This document shows, piece after piece, positions 1 through 11,841 of a stretch of DNA of 64,000 nt. Within the stretch, counting starts at the first letter, position 1. Every line of letters begins with the position of its first letter. The translations under genes were made by a program, and so were the position numbers. The notes beneath the pieces are model-generated. The model worked only from the letters and a program-made list of their open reading frames with translations, did no database searches and had not been told where the DNA came from. Source of the stretch: Abelmoschus esculentus (taxonomy: Eukaryota > Streptophyta > Magnoliopsida > Malvales > Malvaceae); the NCBI GenBank assembly GCA_035048815.1, contig JAUCBN010000037.1, positions 15,776,001-15,840,000 on the forward strand, in the 5' to 3' direction.

Positions 1-279
1 CTGAAAAGCACTTTTTAAAAATAATTTATGTATTTATTTATTAATATTTTTATATTTTATTATAATTTAAGTTAATATTATAATATGAAAGAATTTGATT
101 ATCATTTAAATATATATTTTTTAACTTATAAGATCATGTCTAAATAGTTATTTATTTTTTTCAAAAGCACTTTTTGACAGCAATATTAAACACATATATC
201 TCAAACTAAAAATTCCAAAAGAACTTTTCCACTACACTTTTCCACCACACTTTTCAAAAGCAATGCTAAACTGACCCTA
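1..279. mobile_element. Right part of a TIR element ending in TAAACTGACCCT (hAT-like), cut by the window edge
   Basis: The sequence ends at about 279 with AATGCTAAACTGACCCT. Its interior (TTTTCAAAAGCACTTTTTGACAG and an AT-rich core) recurs inverted in the element at about 25785-26370, which opens with GGGTTAATTTAGCATTC. This looks like one end of a nonautonomous DNA transposon. The left end lies outside the window, so no target-site duplication can be checked. Confidence 0.5.
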
Positions 280-552
280 AAGCAACCAAGGTTAACTCTT
301 GATTCCGACTCTGCCCTACTTCTTGAACTTAGATTAATATACAAGTCTTAGATTTTGTTTGTCGTTAAAGTTTTAAATCTGAATTTGGGGATAAATACTC
401 GTTTGCAGAAGTCAATTTTTTTACTACTCCAAAAATGATCTTTTGAGACGAAAAAATAAATTAATAAACGAACGTTAAGAACCAGAATAAATTGTTTGAG
501 ATTATTCTTATCGGTGAACTCTCGTTTTTTACCGCAACAACAATAAAAAAAA

Positions 553-819
553 GGATGAGTCTACAACGGGCGTCGAACACCTCTGAACATCGTTAATGTT
601 GAACACCGCTGAACATTATTAAATTAATTTATAAAGAATAAAAATCTAAAGGACTATTCATATAATTATTAATAATATGTTGAGTTTATCACACTTTTAT
701 TAATTACATACTGAGTCCTTGAGATTTTAAATTTTTATTAATTAATTTAATGGTGTTCAACAATGTTCAACATTAGTGGTGTTCAGCGGTGTTCGACGCC
801 CGTTGTAGAATTTTCCTAA
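553..819. mobile_element. Foldback MITE, family 'GTCTACAACGGGCG', copy 1
   Basis: The left end (TCTACAACGGGCGTCGAACA...) is repeated inverted at the right end (...TTCGACGCCCGTTGTAGAA), giving arms of roughly 60 bases around an AT-rich core. A second copy lies at 2224-2481. The arms are clearly more GC-rich than their surroundings. No coding potential; superfamily not assigned, because the flanking A runs hide any duplication. Confidence 0.7.
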
Positions 820-1972
820 AAAAAAATACCGCCTTAAATCATACCAAACTTTATTCTGAATCTGGGCCATTTAATTTGGGCATCAGTTTCAGGATCTTGG
901 GCCCAAATAATAACCGTTATATATTCCTATTACAGAAGAGGATTCAGTCATCTCTGAATAGTATTTTAACACAAGTTTATATTTTTAATTTTAAAAATTA
1001 AAATATATATAACTCTAAAATATAAATTATTAATTCTTAATATAAACCCTAAATTTTAGATAATACAAACTAAATCATAACGTCTAAATTTTAAATTCTA
1101 ATAATAAATTTTAAATTATATAACTAAATTCATAAATTCTAAATCTTAAATTATATCTGTAATCATGAATAATTTTTTCACCTTTGAAAAATCATTTTTA
1201 TTTCACAAGTTTGAATCATATTATTAGGAAATTATATACGAGTTAGTGTTCAAATTTTTAGGTCAATTTGTGCTTTATATTCCGAACCAATTTTTTCAAA
1301 TTTATTATGATTTACATATCATTAAACATAATATACGGATTGTATTTTATCTACTTATTATAATATGTATATGTATGTATCATTTTTTATACGTAAATTA
1401 TATAAATTATCACTGAATTATAAAAAAATTATCAGTGTGAAAAAAATATTATACCGAAAAACAAGGGACGAAGCCAAGATTTGGGGTTGAGGGAGGCAAA
1501 ACATAAATGTTTAGAAGTAGGGGAGCAAATTCATAAAAAAATAATTTCTAATAGAATTTAAATAGAGGGACAAAAATGAAAAAAAAATTTCTTAAGGGTG
1601 GGGGGCGATTACCCCACCCCATCCCTTAATAGCTCTGTCACTTGATGAGAAAAATTAGAAAGAGAGAAAAAAATATTTGGCTCGTAGATTTCGAAAAACT
1701 TTTTGATGAAACAAAAAGATTGAGTTTAGATTCAGAGAACAATATAAATTGACTGATAAAATTTAGTATCGAATGATTACTATTTACAATACGCGTCTTA
1801 ACAATGACAAACGATAAAATAACCAAAATAAATTTAAAATTAAAGTAAAATTATATATTTTTTTTTATAATTTTCCCTTTTACATTTATCAACTAGTATT
1901 ATTTTACTTGTATATTTCTTTTTTCACATAAATTATTTTAAATTGTTCATTCTAAAAATAAGAAATCGGATA
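820..1972. other. AT-rich intergenic DNA without recognisable gene
   Basis: Mostly A/T runs with degenerate repeats such as AAATTCTAAATCTTAAATT. A short G/C tract near 1595-1620 (GGGTGGGGGGCGATTACCCC) is probably a transposon relic. No exon-like composition and no convincing frame. Confidence 0.5.
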
Positions 1973-2215
1973 GTCCCTCCGTCACATATAAGATGTCCCT
2001 TTTGTGTTTTAAAATTATCTCACTTAAAATGTCTCATTAAAAAAATCAATAACTTTACCCTTCTTTTAGTTTTCTAGCAAAACAAAATTATTTTATATCA
2101 TATTTATTACATCATATTTCTTATAAGATAAATTTGTCCTTTCTTACACAAATTTTTTTCTTCCTAAAACTACATAAAAAGTCAACAATGGACACTAAAA
2201 GTGGTACGGATAGAG
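1973..2215. mobile_element. Stowaway-like (Tc1/mariner) MITE
   Basis: The left end TA-GTCCCTCCGTCAC and the right end GGTACGGATAGAG-TA match the Stowaway terminal motif CTCCCTCCGT in inverted orientation. TA dinucleotides lie on both sides (1971-1972 and 2216-2217), the expected target duplication. The length of 243 bp and absence of an ORF fit the class. Confidence 0.75.
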
Positions 2216-2223
2216 TATTTTAT

Positions 2224-2481
2224 TTATGGATGAGTCTATAACAGGCGTCAAACACCGCTGAATATCGTTAATATTGAACGCCGTTGAACATTAGTAAATT
2301 AACTTATAAATAATAAAAATCTAAAGAACTAATCATATAATTATTAGTTATATATTGAATTTATCACTTTTTTATTCATTATATCTGTGTCTTTGAGATT
2401 CAAATTTTTATTAATTAATTTAATAACGTTCAACAATATTTAACATTAACGATATTCGACGCCCGTCGTAGAATTTTTCTT
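2224..2481. mobile_element. Foldback MITE, family 'GTCTACAACGGGCG', copy 2
   Basis: Shares the element at 553-819 end to end with scattered substitutions: TCTATAACAGGCGTC at the left, GACGCCCGTCGTAGAA at the right, and the same core words (AAAAATCTAAAG, ATAATTATTA, TTATTAATTAATTTAATA). It is more diverged than copy 1 and starts immediately after the Stowaway element. Confidence 0.7.
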
Positions 2482-4239
2482 TTAATAAGTAGTGGAAGAC
2501 TTTGTGTCGAATGAAAACCAAACTCAACGGTTGACCAAATTCAAAACCGCGTCGGCTCACTTGACAAGAACCGGGTTTTGTAATAATTTCATTATCGTTG
2601 ACAAGGGTTGTATTCAAGGGTTTCTAGAAACTAGTCACGACACTTATTCCATTCGCTTCTATTTATGGGACTGAATTTAATAATTAATTGTATATATTTT
2701 ATTAATTTAGAGGTAAATGAATAAATTTTAAAATTATTTTATATTCAAAGATTAAAATAAAATATATTTTTTACCATTTTACATAAGTTTTACAAAAAAA
2801 ATATATAATAAAAAAATCGGTACAGTCATAAAAAAAATTATTAAAAAATTTATCCATTAAAATTAAATATTAAAAATGGATTTTTATTTAAAATTGTCGA
2901 TAATTTTGGTTTTTAAAGGGGGTCTGGAAGTCAACGAGGAAAACCCAAATACAAACGAGGGGATCCGTCGAGATTGCCGCAAAGTTTGACTCTCGTACCC
3001 GACAACACAACTACGGCTCAGTTTCTGCCGATAATTTATCACATAAAGTTAATTTTTCTAATTATTGATATTATTTAGTAATTAAGTAAGTTAGATTAAA
3101 CTTTATAATTAAAAATATTAAAGTTTAAATTTTTGATACGATAAATAGAGTAAATTAGGTTTAAAAAATTATTTAAAATAATATTTTATAGATAAAAAAT
3201 ATTAATTAACTAACAATAAATAAATTAAAATAGCGTAATTGACAATATACGTAGATATGATAACATCATATAAAGAAATATATTAATTTAAAAAAAATGT
3301 TATATTAATAAAACTAATTCTGCTGATATATCATTTTATCAAATCATTTTAAAATTTATAAGATATATATTATAATGGATAGGGTTTAGAATTTAAAATT
3401 AAGACTTAAACTTTTTTATCTTAAACTACCAATAATCCCAATTAATTAAAGTGGAGGATATTCTACATTCAGATTAAGTAATACTTCAATGGTAATTAAG
3501 ACTTAAGATGGGTCAAAGTTTCTTGGCAGGATTCGGCTAGAAAGCGCGTCGGGCCAACATCAGAACCTACAGCATCGATTTCGGTCGCCGCCGTATTCGG
3601 TGACCTTCTTTCCGACTCCGACACCACCCATATCATCCATTTCATATTTTGACTCTTTCTTCATCATTTATCATTTATTTTTTGATAATATATTAAAAAT
3701 ATATAATTTAATTATAAAATATCACCCTAATTCCTCCACCTATATAAACACAAGCGGAACATAAGGGTTTTTTAAGGTTCGGTTTCCGCCAATTATTATT
3801 TTTATATATTAAATAAAGTTTAAAATTTTTAAAAATATATATAATTTATTTTAAAAAATTAATTTTTGGTCCCGTCAATCAAGAAAAATTTTAAAATATA
3901 TATTTTGATTCTTTTTATAAAAAAATTAGTTTCAACCATAAACCCATTCAACCCTTTACAAGGTTGATGTTCATTACTTTTCTTTTTTTCATTTTGTTTT
4001 CGAGATAAAATACGATTATTAAGTTCAACACAAATCTCGATTATTATCAAGATATTAATAGATATTCAATCGAAAATCAGGTTACATAATACATAGATAA
4101 TCACCGTACCATTAAAGTTAAAAACTCTTTTTTCATTATATATACATACATGTATATATGATATTGGGTTACATAATACATAAAATAAACATTTTTATTA
4201 TATTCTATGTTTAATCCCTTCATTTAAAAATGAATTATT
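2482..4239. other. Intergenic DNA with small GC-richer islands, no gene recognised
   Basis: Two short islands of normal base composition stand out at 2925-3020 and 3510-3640 between AT-rich stretches. Neither keeps a long frame or shows a known motif. They may be promoter remnants, unrecognised transposon pieces or low-copy relics. Confidence 0.4.
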
Positions 4240-4417
4240 GCACGAGTTATCTAACCTCATCAATTAAAGGAACAGTTGTGTTCTTAAAGATCACGGATTC
4301 GAGCACCAGTAATGCACAGTGCTTGAACGATCAATGTCTAATAGTTGAGAATATACTCTAAAACAGATACTATTGTAACAGATACTACTGTAACCACTGT
4401 AGCTGAATAAAAAAAAA
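4240..4417 (+). mobile_element. tRNA-type SINE, copy 1 (near full length)
   Basis: Starts GCACGAG, has an A-box-like CTCATCAATTAAAGG and a B-box-like GGATTCGAGCACC, and ends in an A-rich tail. It is flanked by the 9-bp direct repeat TGAATTATT at 4231-4239 and 4418-4426, as expected for LINE-mediated insertion. Related copies lie at 14193-14357 (minus), 50383-50984 (split), 51886-52050 and 61338-61425. Noncoding; RNA polymerase III transcription is inferred from the boxes only. Confidence 0.8.
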
Positions 4418-5086
4418 TGAATTATTTTGATTAACCATATCCTCTAAGAAGAACATGCTTAAGATTTTGTGTGATGAGGAAATGGTATAATTTTCATTAA
4501 TACTTAATCAAATTCTCCAATATGTTGGTGCTAAATGGAGTTAGATATATTTGATAGGAATGAGCACACCATATTTGCGATATTCAATCTAGTTAGTTAA
4601 TCAATGAAACGAATATCAGTGGTAATACTATATATAAAAAGAGATAAGATTAAGTTACATAACATAAAATTCTCTGAGTTTTATATCTTTTTTAGATTGT
4701 TAAATGACTAGATGACTCAAATTAACTCCTTATTTTTTTTCAAAGTGATAATCTTTACATAACCGATTGTTAATCTGAGTCATCCGTTTAACTCATCTAA
4801 CGATCCAAAATACATGTAAAACTTAGGAGTTTTACATACATATACATATATATATATATATATAAACTTCAAACCTAAAATTTATCCCCACAGATTTCTT
4901 GCATGCAAAGAAACTAAAATTAATGCACTCTTCGTTCATAGTATCTTAAAGGAAATTATTGTTTTCCACTCGAAGAAGAAGAGTTGATAAGGAAATTCAA
5001 TTCAAGCTATAAAGAAATAAAATAGATTATTTTGGACAGTTTTAATTTGTCTCCAAAATTATGAAGCAAGGCTGCAATCGATTATG

Positions 5087-6533
5087 CTATCCTCTTGGAT
5101 AGTAATCAATATAATACTCTCTCTTATGCTTCGGAGGATCCGAACTCGGAGTCGGAGATGAACCACCGTAGGCAGATGAAGATAGGGTTATGGAGTGGGA
5201 AGTAAAGGCTGAGCTGACTGCTTCACCATAGCCACCACCCGGTAAACAATAGTTGATACCATTGCTTCCACCACCAAGAAACTCTGCCTGTGACTGTGTC
5301 TTTGCGTACTGATCGGATACATTGGGATGTGAAAGCGGCGGCGGTGCCTCCGGTTCGACTTCAAGGCTGGTTGTTAGACAACCGGATTCGGATGCTCGGT
5401 GAACTCTTTCAGGGAAGTTAAGCTTTGCTTTGCTTCCTTTAAACCTAAGAGCTGCTTCATCGTAAGCCAATGCTGCCGCTTCCGGTGTAGCGAAGGTTCC
5501 GAGCCAGACGCGAGCGGCCTTGATCGGATCTCGGATCTCGGCTGCCCACTTGCCCCATGGCCGTTGCCTAACACCTCGATAGTGCATTCTCCTCACCTTC
5601 CCTGCAAAGGAATCAAAGAATCACTTCACATTCACACATTTACATGTAGCCATTATCAAAGGATTAAGAAAAAAATATGAACCAATACCTTATAAAATAA
5701 ACTATAGGATTAGATTTGGTTAAAGCAGTGGGGTTCTAGACAAGCGTAATAGTAGCGACCGTAGAGTCCCTAAAAAATAGGACCTAAAATTTTGATAAAT
5801 TATATTAGATAATGTTAATCTTGAAATTCATTATAAAAATTTAAAAATGATCTTAAGAAATATGAGTTATAATAATTAAAACATCATAATTGTTTCTTAA
5901 ATGTGATAATCTATTATAGAATCTTATTGTTTATTCTTATTGCTTCTAAGGGCCATATTTTTAGAACCAGTGAAAGTTATAGACAATTGCTTTTAAGGGC
6001 TACGTTTTAATAAATTGCACTAATCCCCAAAATCTTTGAACCGCCCCGGTTAAAGCACTAATTAATGTACTAAATATTTAAGTTAATTACAACATAAACT
6101 CCCTAAAATATAGATTAAAAACAAGTAGAAATTATGTGTGATCAAGGAATCTGATCATAACACAGCATGAACTTAGGGTTTTTGTTGTCAAATAAAAACA
6201 CAATATCTTAGGGTTTTATGTCTGTTATTGGATTGTAATCGAATTAACGAGAGATGACGATTCAAATGGTACGAAGCAAACTAACCCTTAAATCATTTTA
6301 CCTTGATGTTGAGTTTCTTGATGCTGATTATGATGCTGGAGTTTCAGAAGGAGTGGATTATCATCGTTTGCAATAACTCGAGCCAGTGCCTGCACCATGA
6401 CGTCTGTGTCTTGTTGAGACCTAGCCAAATAGAACTGTCCAAGATCTGCTGCTGCTGCTGCAGCATCGGCTTCCTCTTTTTCTTTCGATTCATGATCGGA
6501 CGGCAGTGGCCTCTTCCCTTGTCGTCGATCCAC
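5087..6533 (-). CDS. AP2/ERF transcription factor, group X (ERF114/ERF115-like)
   Basis: A nuclear transcription factor predicted to bind GCC-box DNA; relatives act in wounding, ethylene and root stem-cell responses (family knowledge). Coding exons are 6533-6302 and 5601-5087. The intron is GT-AG and joins ...HQG to KVRRMHYRG in frame. Exon 2 opens with one complete AP2/ERF domain of about 58 residues (HYRGVRQRPWGKWAAEIRDP through LNFPE), with the intact WAAEIRDP and AALAYDEAALRFKGSKAKLNFPE core. Exon 1 holds the group X signature LARSQQDTDVMVQALARVIA and a GKRPLP start like ERF114 (GKRPF). The C-terminus is Ser/Gly/Pro rich. Oddity: the frame has no ATG where the family start should be. Codon 1 here is GTG at 6533, preceded 24 bases upstream by an in-frame TAA, and the first in-frame ATG is at codon 46. 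A missed 5' exon, a non-AUG start or a lost start are all possible. About 248 aa if read from 6533. Confidence 0.85.
5602..6301 (-). other. Single intron of the ERF gene
   Basis: Donor CAAG|GTAAAA at 6301 and acceptor TTTGCAG ending at 5602. AT-rich and repeat-free as far as I can see. An intron just upstream of the AP2 domain is usual for ERF114-type genes. Confidence 0.8.
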
Positions 6534-6765
6534 CTTTAAATCTTTTGGCGATTCCCCTTAGCTTATCTGTTGTTTTCTCTCATGCAAAACCGAAAACAAA
6601 GAAAGCAAAGATTATATATGAAGGTCCAAGGAGAAGCAAAGATTTACAGATAAAACATCAATGGCGACGGCCAACACGAGAGAGATGAGAAGAGTACTGG
6701 AGAAACGGCTGCGCTTAAGACTGAAGTGTGAACAAAAGGATGGAGTTAGCGGAAAATGCTGAAAA

Positions 6766-6795
6766 CACCATCTATATATATATATATATAATATA
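6766..6795 (-). promoter_or_regulatory. TA repeat / possible TATA region of the ERF gene
   Basis: A (TA)n run lies about 240 bases upstream of the first ERF codon, and the leader between them is CT-rich on the coding strand. It could supply a TATA element or simply be a microsatellite. Confidence 0.4.
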
Positions 6796-6817
6796 TTATT
6801 TCTCTTTTATTTATTTG

Positions 6818-7108
6818 GAGAAATTATATCATGGGTAAGTCCTATCACGTGTCCATGGGACAAACCATTAAAATTCATCCACATCATTATTTCTTTCATG
6901 TCATATATTTTTTAAAGTGAATCTTTACTTTAAAAAATTGTTTTTAGAATGAATTAACAAAAAAAATATTTAGAATGAATTAACAAAAAAAATATAAGTG
7001 AATATTCACTTTAGAAAATATATGACATGAAAAAAATAATGATGTAAATGATTTTAGTGGTTAATTCCACGAATAATGTGGTGGGACTTACCCATAATAT
7101 AATTTCTC
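6818..7108. mobile_element. Mutator-like MITE with perfect 9-bp target-site duplication
   Basis: Terminal inverted repeats GAGAAATTATATCATGGGTA and, from the right, GAGAAATTATATTATGGGTA differ at one base. The 9-bp duplication ATTTATTTG is exact at 6809-6817 and 7109-7117. The interior holds a tandem copy of TAGAATGAATTAACAAAAAA. Its position, just upstream of the ERF gene, is a common MITE location. Diverged relatives occur at about 57482-57638, 60190-60440 and 60460-60669. Confidence 0.85.
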
Positions 7109-7546
7109 ATTTATTTGTGGTCTTTATATAGATTCTATTCGCAATTTCAAACCACAGTTTTTAGATTTTTCTTTCTCAACTATTATTTTTTTTTGGTAAT
7201 TTATATAAACACAATTTTATGATATAATTATTAATATTTAATTATTTGATTGATTAATTTATACTAAATATTATACAAAATTATTATAAGAGTGATCCTT
7301 ATTAGAATCTCTTATTTTATTTAAGAATCTAGTGTTTCGCTGAAACAATCGTATAACATTTATTATATAAATAAGAAAGCTATATAGTATATGTAATTGA
7401 ATATTTATAATACAATTATTTTTTTAATGAAAAAGAGATCAATAGAGTTAAAAAATTGAAAATTATGTTTTATGTACTAGTAAATATTAGTATTATAGGA
7501 TTATTTTTTGTATTTTTATATGATATTTAAATAAAACAACTAAAAG

Positions 7547-7897
7547 TAGGAATGGCAACGGGTCTGGTCGGATTGGATTTTTGGTCGTCAGGACCTAAAA
7601 ATGCGAATATTTGTTTCGACCTCGACCTGATCCAACCTTAATATATATTTTCTCCGACCCGACCCAAAATAATAAAAGACATAACCTGATCCCGATAAAA
7701 TAATAAAAAACCTCGATTAAACTCGACCCGAGAAAATTAATAAAAATATTAAATATTATATATAAATATATCGGGTCAGGTTGAGGATTTTCTACCCTAA
7801 ATCAGATCCCAACCCAACTCGAACCTAATTTTTTAATAAAAAAATCTACCTAGATCGGATCGGAACTCGACGAGAATGTATCAAATTGCCATTCCTA
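7547..7897. mobile_element. hAT-like MITE with perfect 8-bp duplication
   Basis: Ends TAGGAATGGCAAC and TTGCCATTCCTA are inverted copies. The 8-bp sequence ACTAAAAG flanks both sides (7539-7546, 7898-7905), the hAT hallmark. The interior carries repeated GACCCGA/TCGGGTC words but no ORF. A diverged relative lies at 61430-61795. Confidence 0.85.
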
Positions 7898-7905
7898 ACT
7901 AAAAG

Positions 7906-9589
7906 TCACTGCTTAACATTGATCAGGCACGTAATTGATTAAAATCTATACAATATCATATAATTAAAACAATTCCTCAAATAAAATTTTATAAATATAT
8001 TTTTAACATGAAATATTTTCTTTCATTTATATTGTGGATGTAACATAATCGGGGTACATATAAAGGGATAAAAACAACTTTTATTCCCTTAACTTGATTT
8101 TTTAATTTAATCTCTTAATTTTGAGAAAAATAATATATTCATAGGAAGTATATGTATCTTATTTTTGAGAAAAAAATTAAAATTATAATTCATCTCGTAA
8201 AAAAATTATTTTGAATGCTCATAAAAATGATGTATTAAAATTATAAATTCTCATTTTAAAATTCTATAACTAATTTTAAATATCGATATTTATCGTGTTA
8301 AACACCAAGCTAATATCAAGAGACAAATAACACAAAATATCAAGCATAATACCAACATAAATACTTTAAAAAAGAAGTTTAAAATTTTAAAAATATATCA
8401 ATTAAGTCCTTAAATTTTTATATTTAATTAAGTTTTTAAACTAAGAAATTGAATCAATAATTTTTTTGATTAATTTTGATCATTAAATTTTATCGTTATT
8501 TTTTTTAGATATTATTAACACATGATACACTACAGTTCTATCATTCTATCATTCTATCATGCTGTATTTATATTTTTTTTAAAAAAATATTCCTATAAAT
8601 GTTTTAGAAGGTTAAAAAATCTAAAATTATCAAGTGAAAATATTATGGTACGACATAGTCTACATCAACAGATTCAAAAATTTATTAAAATTTAATAATT
8701 AAAATTTATCAAAGAAATTATTTGATTCAATTTATTGATTCTATGACTTAATTATTTACAAAAATATTCAAAAACTTAATTGATTTATTTTAAGTTTAAG
8801 AACTTCTTACATAGTATATATTCACTCTAATTCTTTTGAGTTGTTTTTTTAGTGTTCTTTGCGTTCTTTCAAAGTTTTTTGAAGTCATTCTCATTGTTAG
8901 CTTTCACTTAAAACGAATTTTAGTTCTTAAGTGACTTGGAAGTTTGATCTTCCAGAATGAGATTTTAGGCTGAATTAGTCGTTTGTCTTAAGGACTTGAT
9001 TAAGGCCGCATGGGTTAGCTAGTTTAAATCTCTAGCCCTTAAATTATAATAATTTTATAATTAATAAATTATTTTTTTAAAATATGTCAATTATGTTTTT
9101 ATTAAAAAAATATTTTATATTATAAAATAAAATAATATTTTTTTTAAAAATCTAAAAATTCTAGTCGTAGTCAGAAATATTAATTCAATTTTCTTTTCTC
9201 CAAATATAGTTGACTAGTTACTAACCTACAATCCCGAAGACACTGGAATTTGTCTTCTTCTCTTAGCCCGGCCCACTCCTTCGTCAAAGTCTCCTCCCCA
9301 TAGTTCCCAAAGTCAAACTGACAACTCTTGTTTAAATTACTAGAATTTGCATATAATATTAACATGACTTTATATATAAAAGAATCTTAATCCTTTTCAA
9401 AACTGAAGTCGTTTTTTATTAGATCGAATCAAATAATTTTTTTATATTAATCGTAAAAAAATAAATTTGATTTATGTTTATAAAATTTAAATTGAGTTTA
9501 ATTATTTTATTTTTTAAAAAATTTAATTATTTTTTCTTGGATAAGTGACATTTTCATTATCCAAGAATCTCTCATATTTACATTAACAT
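7906..9589. other. AT-rich intergenic DNA, no gene recognised
   Basis: Low-complexity A/T sequence with a short triplication of TCTATCATTC near 8535-8562. No exon-like stretch, structured RNA or clear transposon end was seen. Confidence 0.5.
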
Positions 9590-10145
9590 TAAGGGTGATA
9601 ATGAGTCGAGTCGAACCCGAGCCAGGCCAGGCTCGACTCGGAAATAGGCATATTTGGGCTTTGCTTGGCTCGAGGCTCATTGAGCTCCGCTCGAAAATAA
9701 TATTACTAGGCTCGGCTCGGTTTAACTCGAAATGGATAATTTTCTATACTATTGTGTTTTATTATTTATTTATTTATTTGTAGTTTATTTTTTATTTATT
9801 ATTTGTAGTTTTTAAATTTGTTTTAATTGATAATATTTAATTTATTTTATTTAATGTATTTTTAGTGGATTTACTCTCAATTATTTTATTATTTTATTTA
9901 ATTTATTTGTAATTTATTTATTTTTTATATATAATTTAGATTTAATTAATTAATTAATTAAAGGGGTCAAAGTACCACCGAGCCCAAATGAGAAGTAAAC
10001 TTGCGTAAAGAGTAATCTGCACCGAATCAAGACTTTGAAAACCTACTCCCAAATCAACAAAATTCCTCTATTATGAACTTTCTTTTAACTCGATCCAAAA
10101 TATTCGAATTCGATCACGATCCGAACGACTCGTTTGTCACCTTTA
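9590..10145. mobile_element. hAT-like nonautonomous element
   Basis: The left end TAAGGGTGATAATGAGTCG and right end CGACTCGTTTGTCACCTTTAA are imperfect inverted copies. The left part is rich in GGCTCG/CGAGC words and the core is AT-rich. No convincing 8-bp duplication remains, so it is probably old. Confidence 0.6.
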
Positions 10146-10653
10146 ATTTCGTGTCGGGTTTAGAACATTCTTTAAGACTTCAGTTTTACATATAAGAATA
10201 GAAATCCCACCTTCAACGATATTTTATATAACTAAAAAGGATTCTGCGAGACAAAATTTGTAACGATTCGAATTTCGTAATTCAAGAGTTAAGTTAGTCC
10301 AAAGTTTGAGCTTTGTGGTTGGGCCGAGGTTTTAGGTCTTATGAGTCACGTTTTTTGTAAAGAAGAGAAGATTAACCGATTTTGAGATATCTTTTCAATG
10401 TAACATCAATAATCATAAATTTTATTAAGATCACGAAATTTTCTATAAAAGCCCATATTTTAGTAATACCCATGGGCCTCATAAAGCCCACAATTCCCCC
10501 TTTTAGTCAAGTAGATTAAGTAAATGCATGCACTATTTAAACTTTAAATCATCATTTATGGCCTCAAATTATTCTTTAGTGGTCTACCCTTTAACCCATA
10601 CCATCTATGTAATGCTACTTTAATTCAACATTAAATTCTTTTTTATTTAATTC
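10146..10653. other. Intergenic DNA, no gene recognised
   Basis: Mixed-composition DNA with no long frame. The words GGGCCGAGGTTTTAGG and CCCATGGGCCTCATAAAGCCC suggest a decayed repeat. Nothing further can be supported. Confidence 0.4.
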
Positions 10654-10957
10654 GGAAAAATTTACAGAATAATCCAATCGAATATTTTAATTTGGTATAA
10701 AAGGATCTCAAATGATATTTGAGGATCTAAATTATTTTCTACAGTACTATACAAAAAAACACCACCTGCACATGGTGTTTTTTGATTATTCGAGTTGTAC
10801 AAAAAACGTCATGTACAAGTGGCGTTGAAGGAAAAAAATTATCTACAGATAGCGTTTTTTGTGTGATACCGTAAGAAATAGCTTAGATCCTCAAATATCA
10901 CTTGAGGATCCTTATATACTAAATTAAAATATTTGATTGGATTATTCTACAAATTCC
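10654..10957. mobile_element. Foldback element with about 78-bp inverted arms
   Basis: The left arm (AGAATAATCCAATCGAATAT... to TTTGAGGATCTAAA) is repeated inverted on the right (TTAGATCCTCAAATATCACT... to ATTGGATTATTCT). The middle holds short inverted words (ACACCACCTGCACATGGTGT). No target duplication was found. The GG...CC ends and long arms suggest a Mutator-like MITE. Confidence 0.65.
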
Positions 10958-11841
10958 ATCGATAAAATTTATATAAAATATTATATTTATATATTTTTAA
11001 TAATAAACAAATGAAGAGAGGGGACTACGTCCACGCGTTTTGGAAAGTAAAATCCCATAATAAAGTGGGGAAAATCAAGACGACTTATAGCAAAAACAAT
11101 AGCCAATATATGACCAAATAATGAAATATGAAAAATAATGTAAGATTTAAATTTTAAAAAAAAGTTAAACTTATTACATAAATTAATTATTATTTATATT
11201 ATTATCTCACTTAAAATATCTCGTTAATTTAATTATTTTGATTGACAAGAGAGCTTATTTAAATAAAATATTATTTGTCTAAATATAGTTAGGATTTATT
11301 AAAACCTAATCTTAAAATATTTTTTAAATAAAGATAAAAAAATTATAACCAAAAAAATGGATAAAAAACAACCTTTCTTATCTAAGCAATACCATGTTCA
11401 TTTTCGTTGCGTTATTTATAAGACGAAATAATCAAATATATTTATTAATTATTTTTATTTTATTTTTTTAATCAAGTGAATCTTTACTAATATTTTATAG
11501 TATCGGGTGCGAAACGTTAATCGCATTTTTTAGAAATTGGCTATTCAAAACTCCTTTGGCCACTTAATTAAATAATGTTTAATACTAATTAATTAACTTC
11601 CCAATAAATAGATTTCTTTTGTGTGTCACCTACCATTACCCTAAATAAAAACATTAAACAAATCAAAGTAAGTACTTAATTATGGAGGGAGACAAAGAAG
11701 AAATGTCTGAATAATCAAAGACAGGGATGACAAAGAACAAACACTTAAAAATTATATATATTTTTAAAAATTTTACCCTATAATCTTATAAAGTATGTTA
11801 TGTCCGACAGAATAAGGGTAGAGTTAAGTGGGGCTGGAGAT
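10958..11841. other. AT-rich intergenic DNA
   Basis: No gene. Positions 11190-11280 resemble the interior of the Stowaway element (TTATCTCACTTAAAATATCTC) and may be a decayed relative. Confidence 0.4.

Noticed and set aside
4300..4330. B-box-like GATTCGAGCACC read as a tRNA gene
   Set aside because: No cloverleaf can be formed around it; the sequence belongs to a SINE with target duplications.
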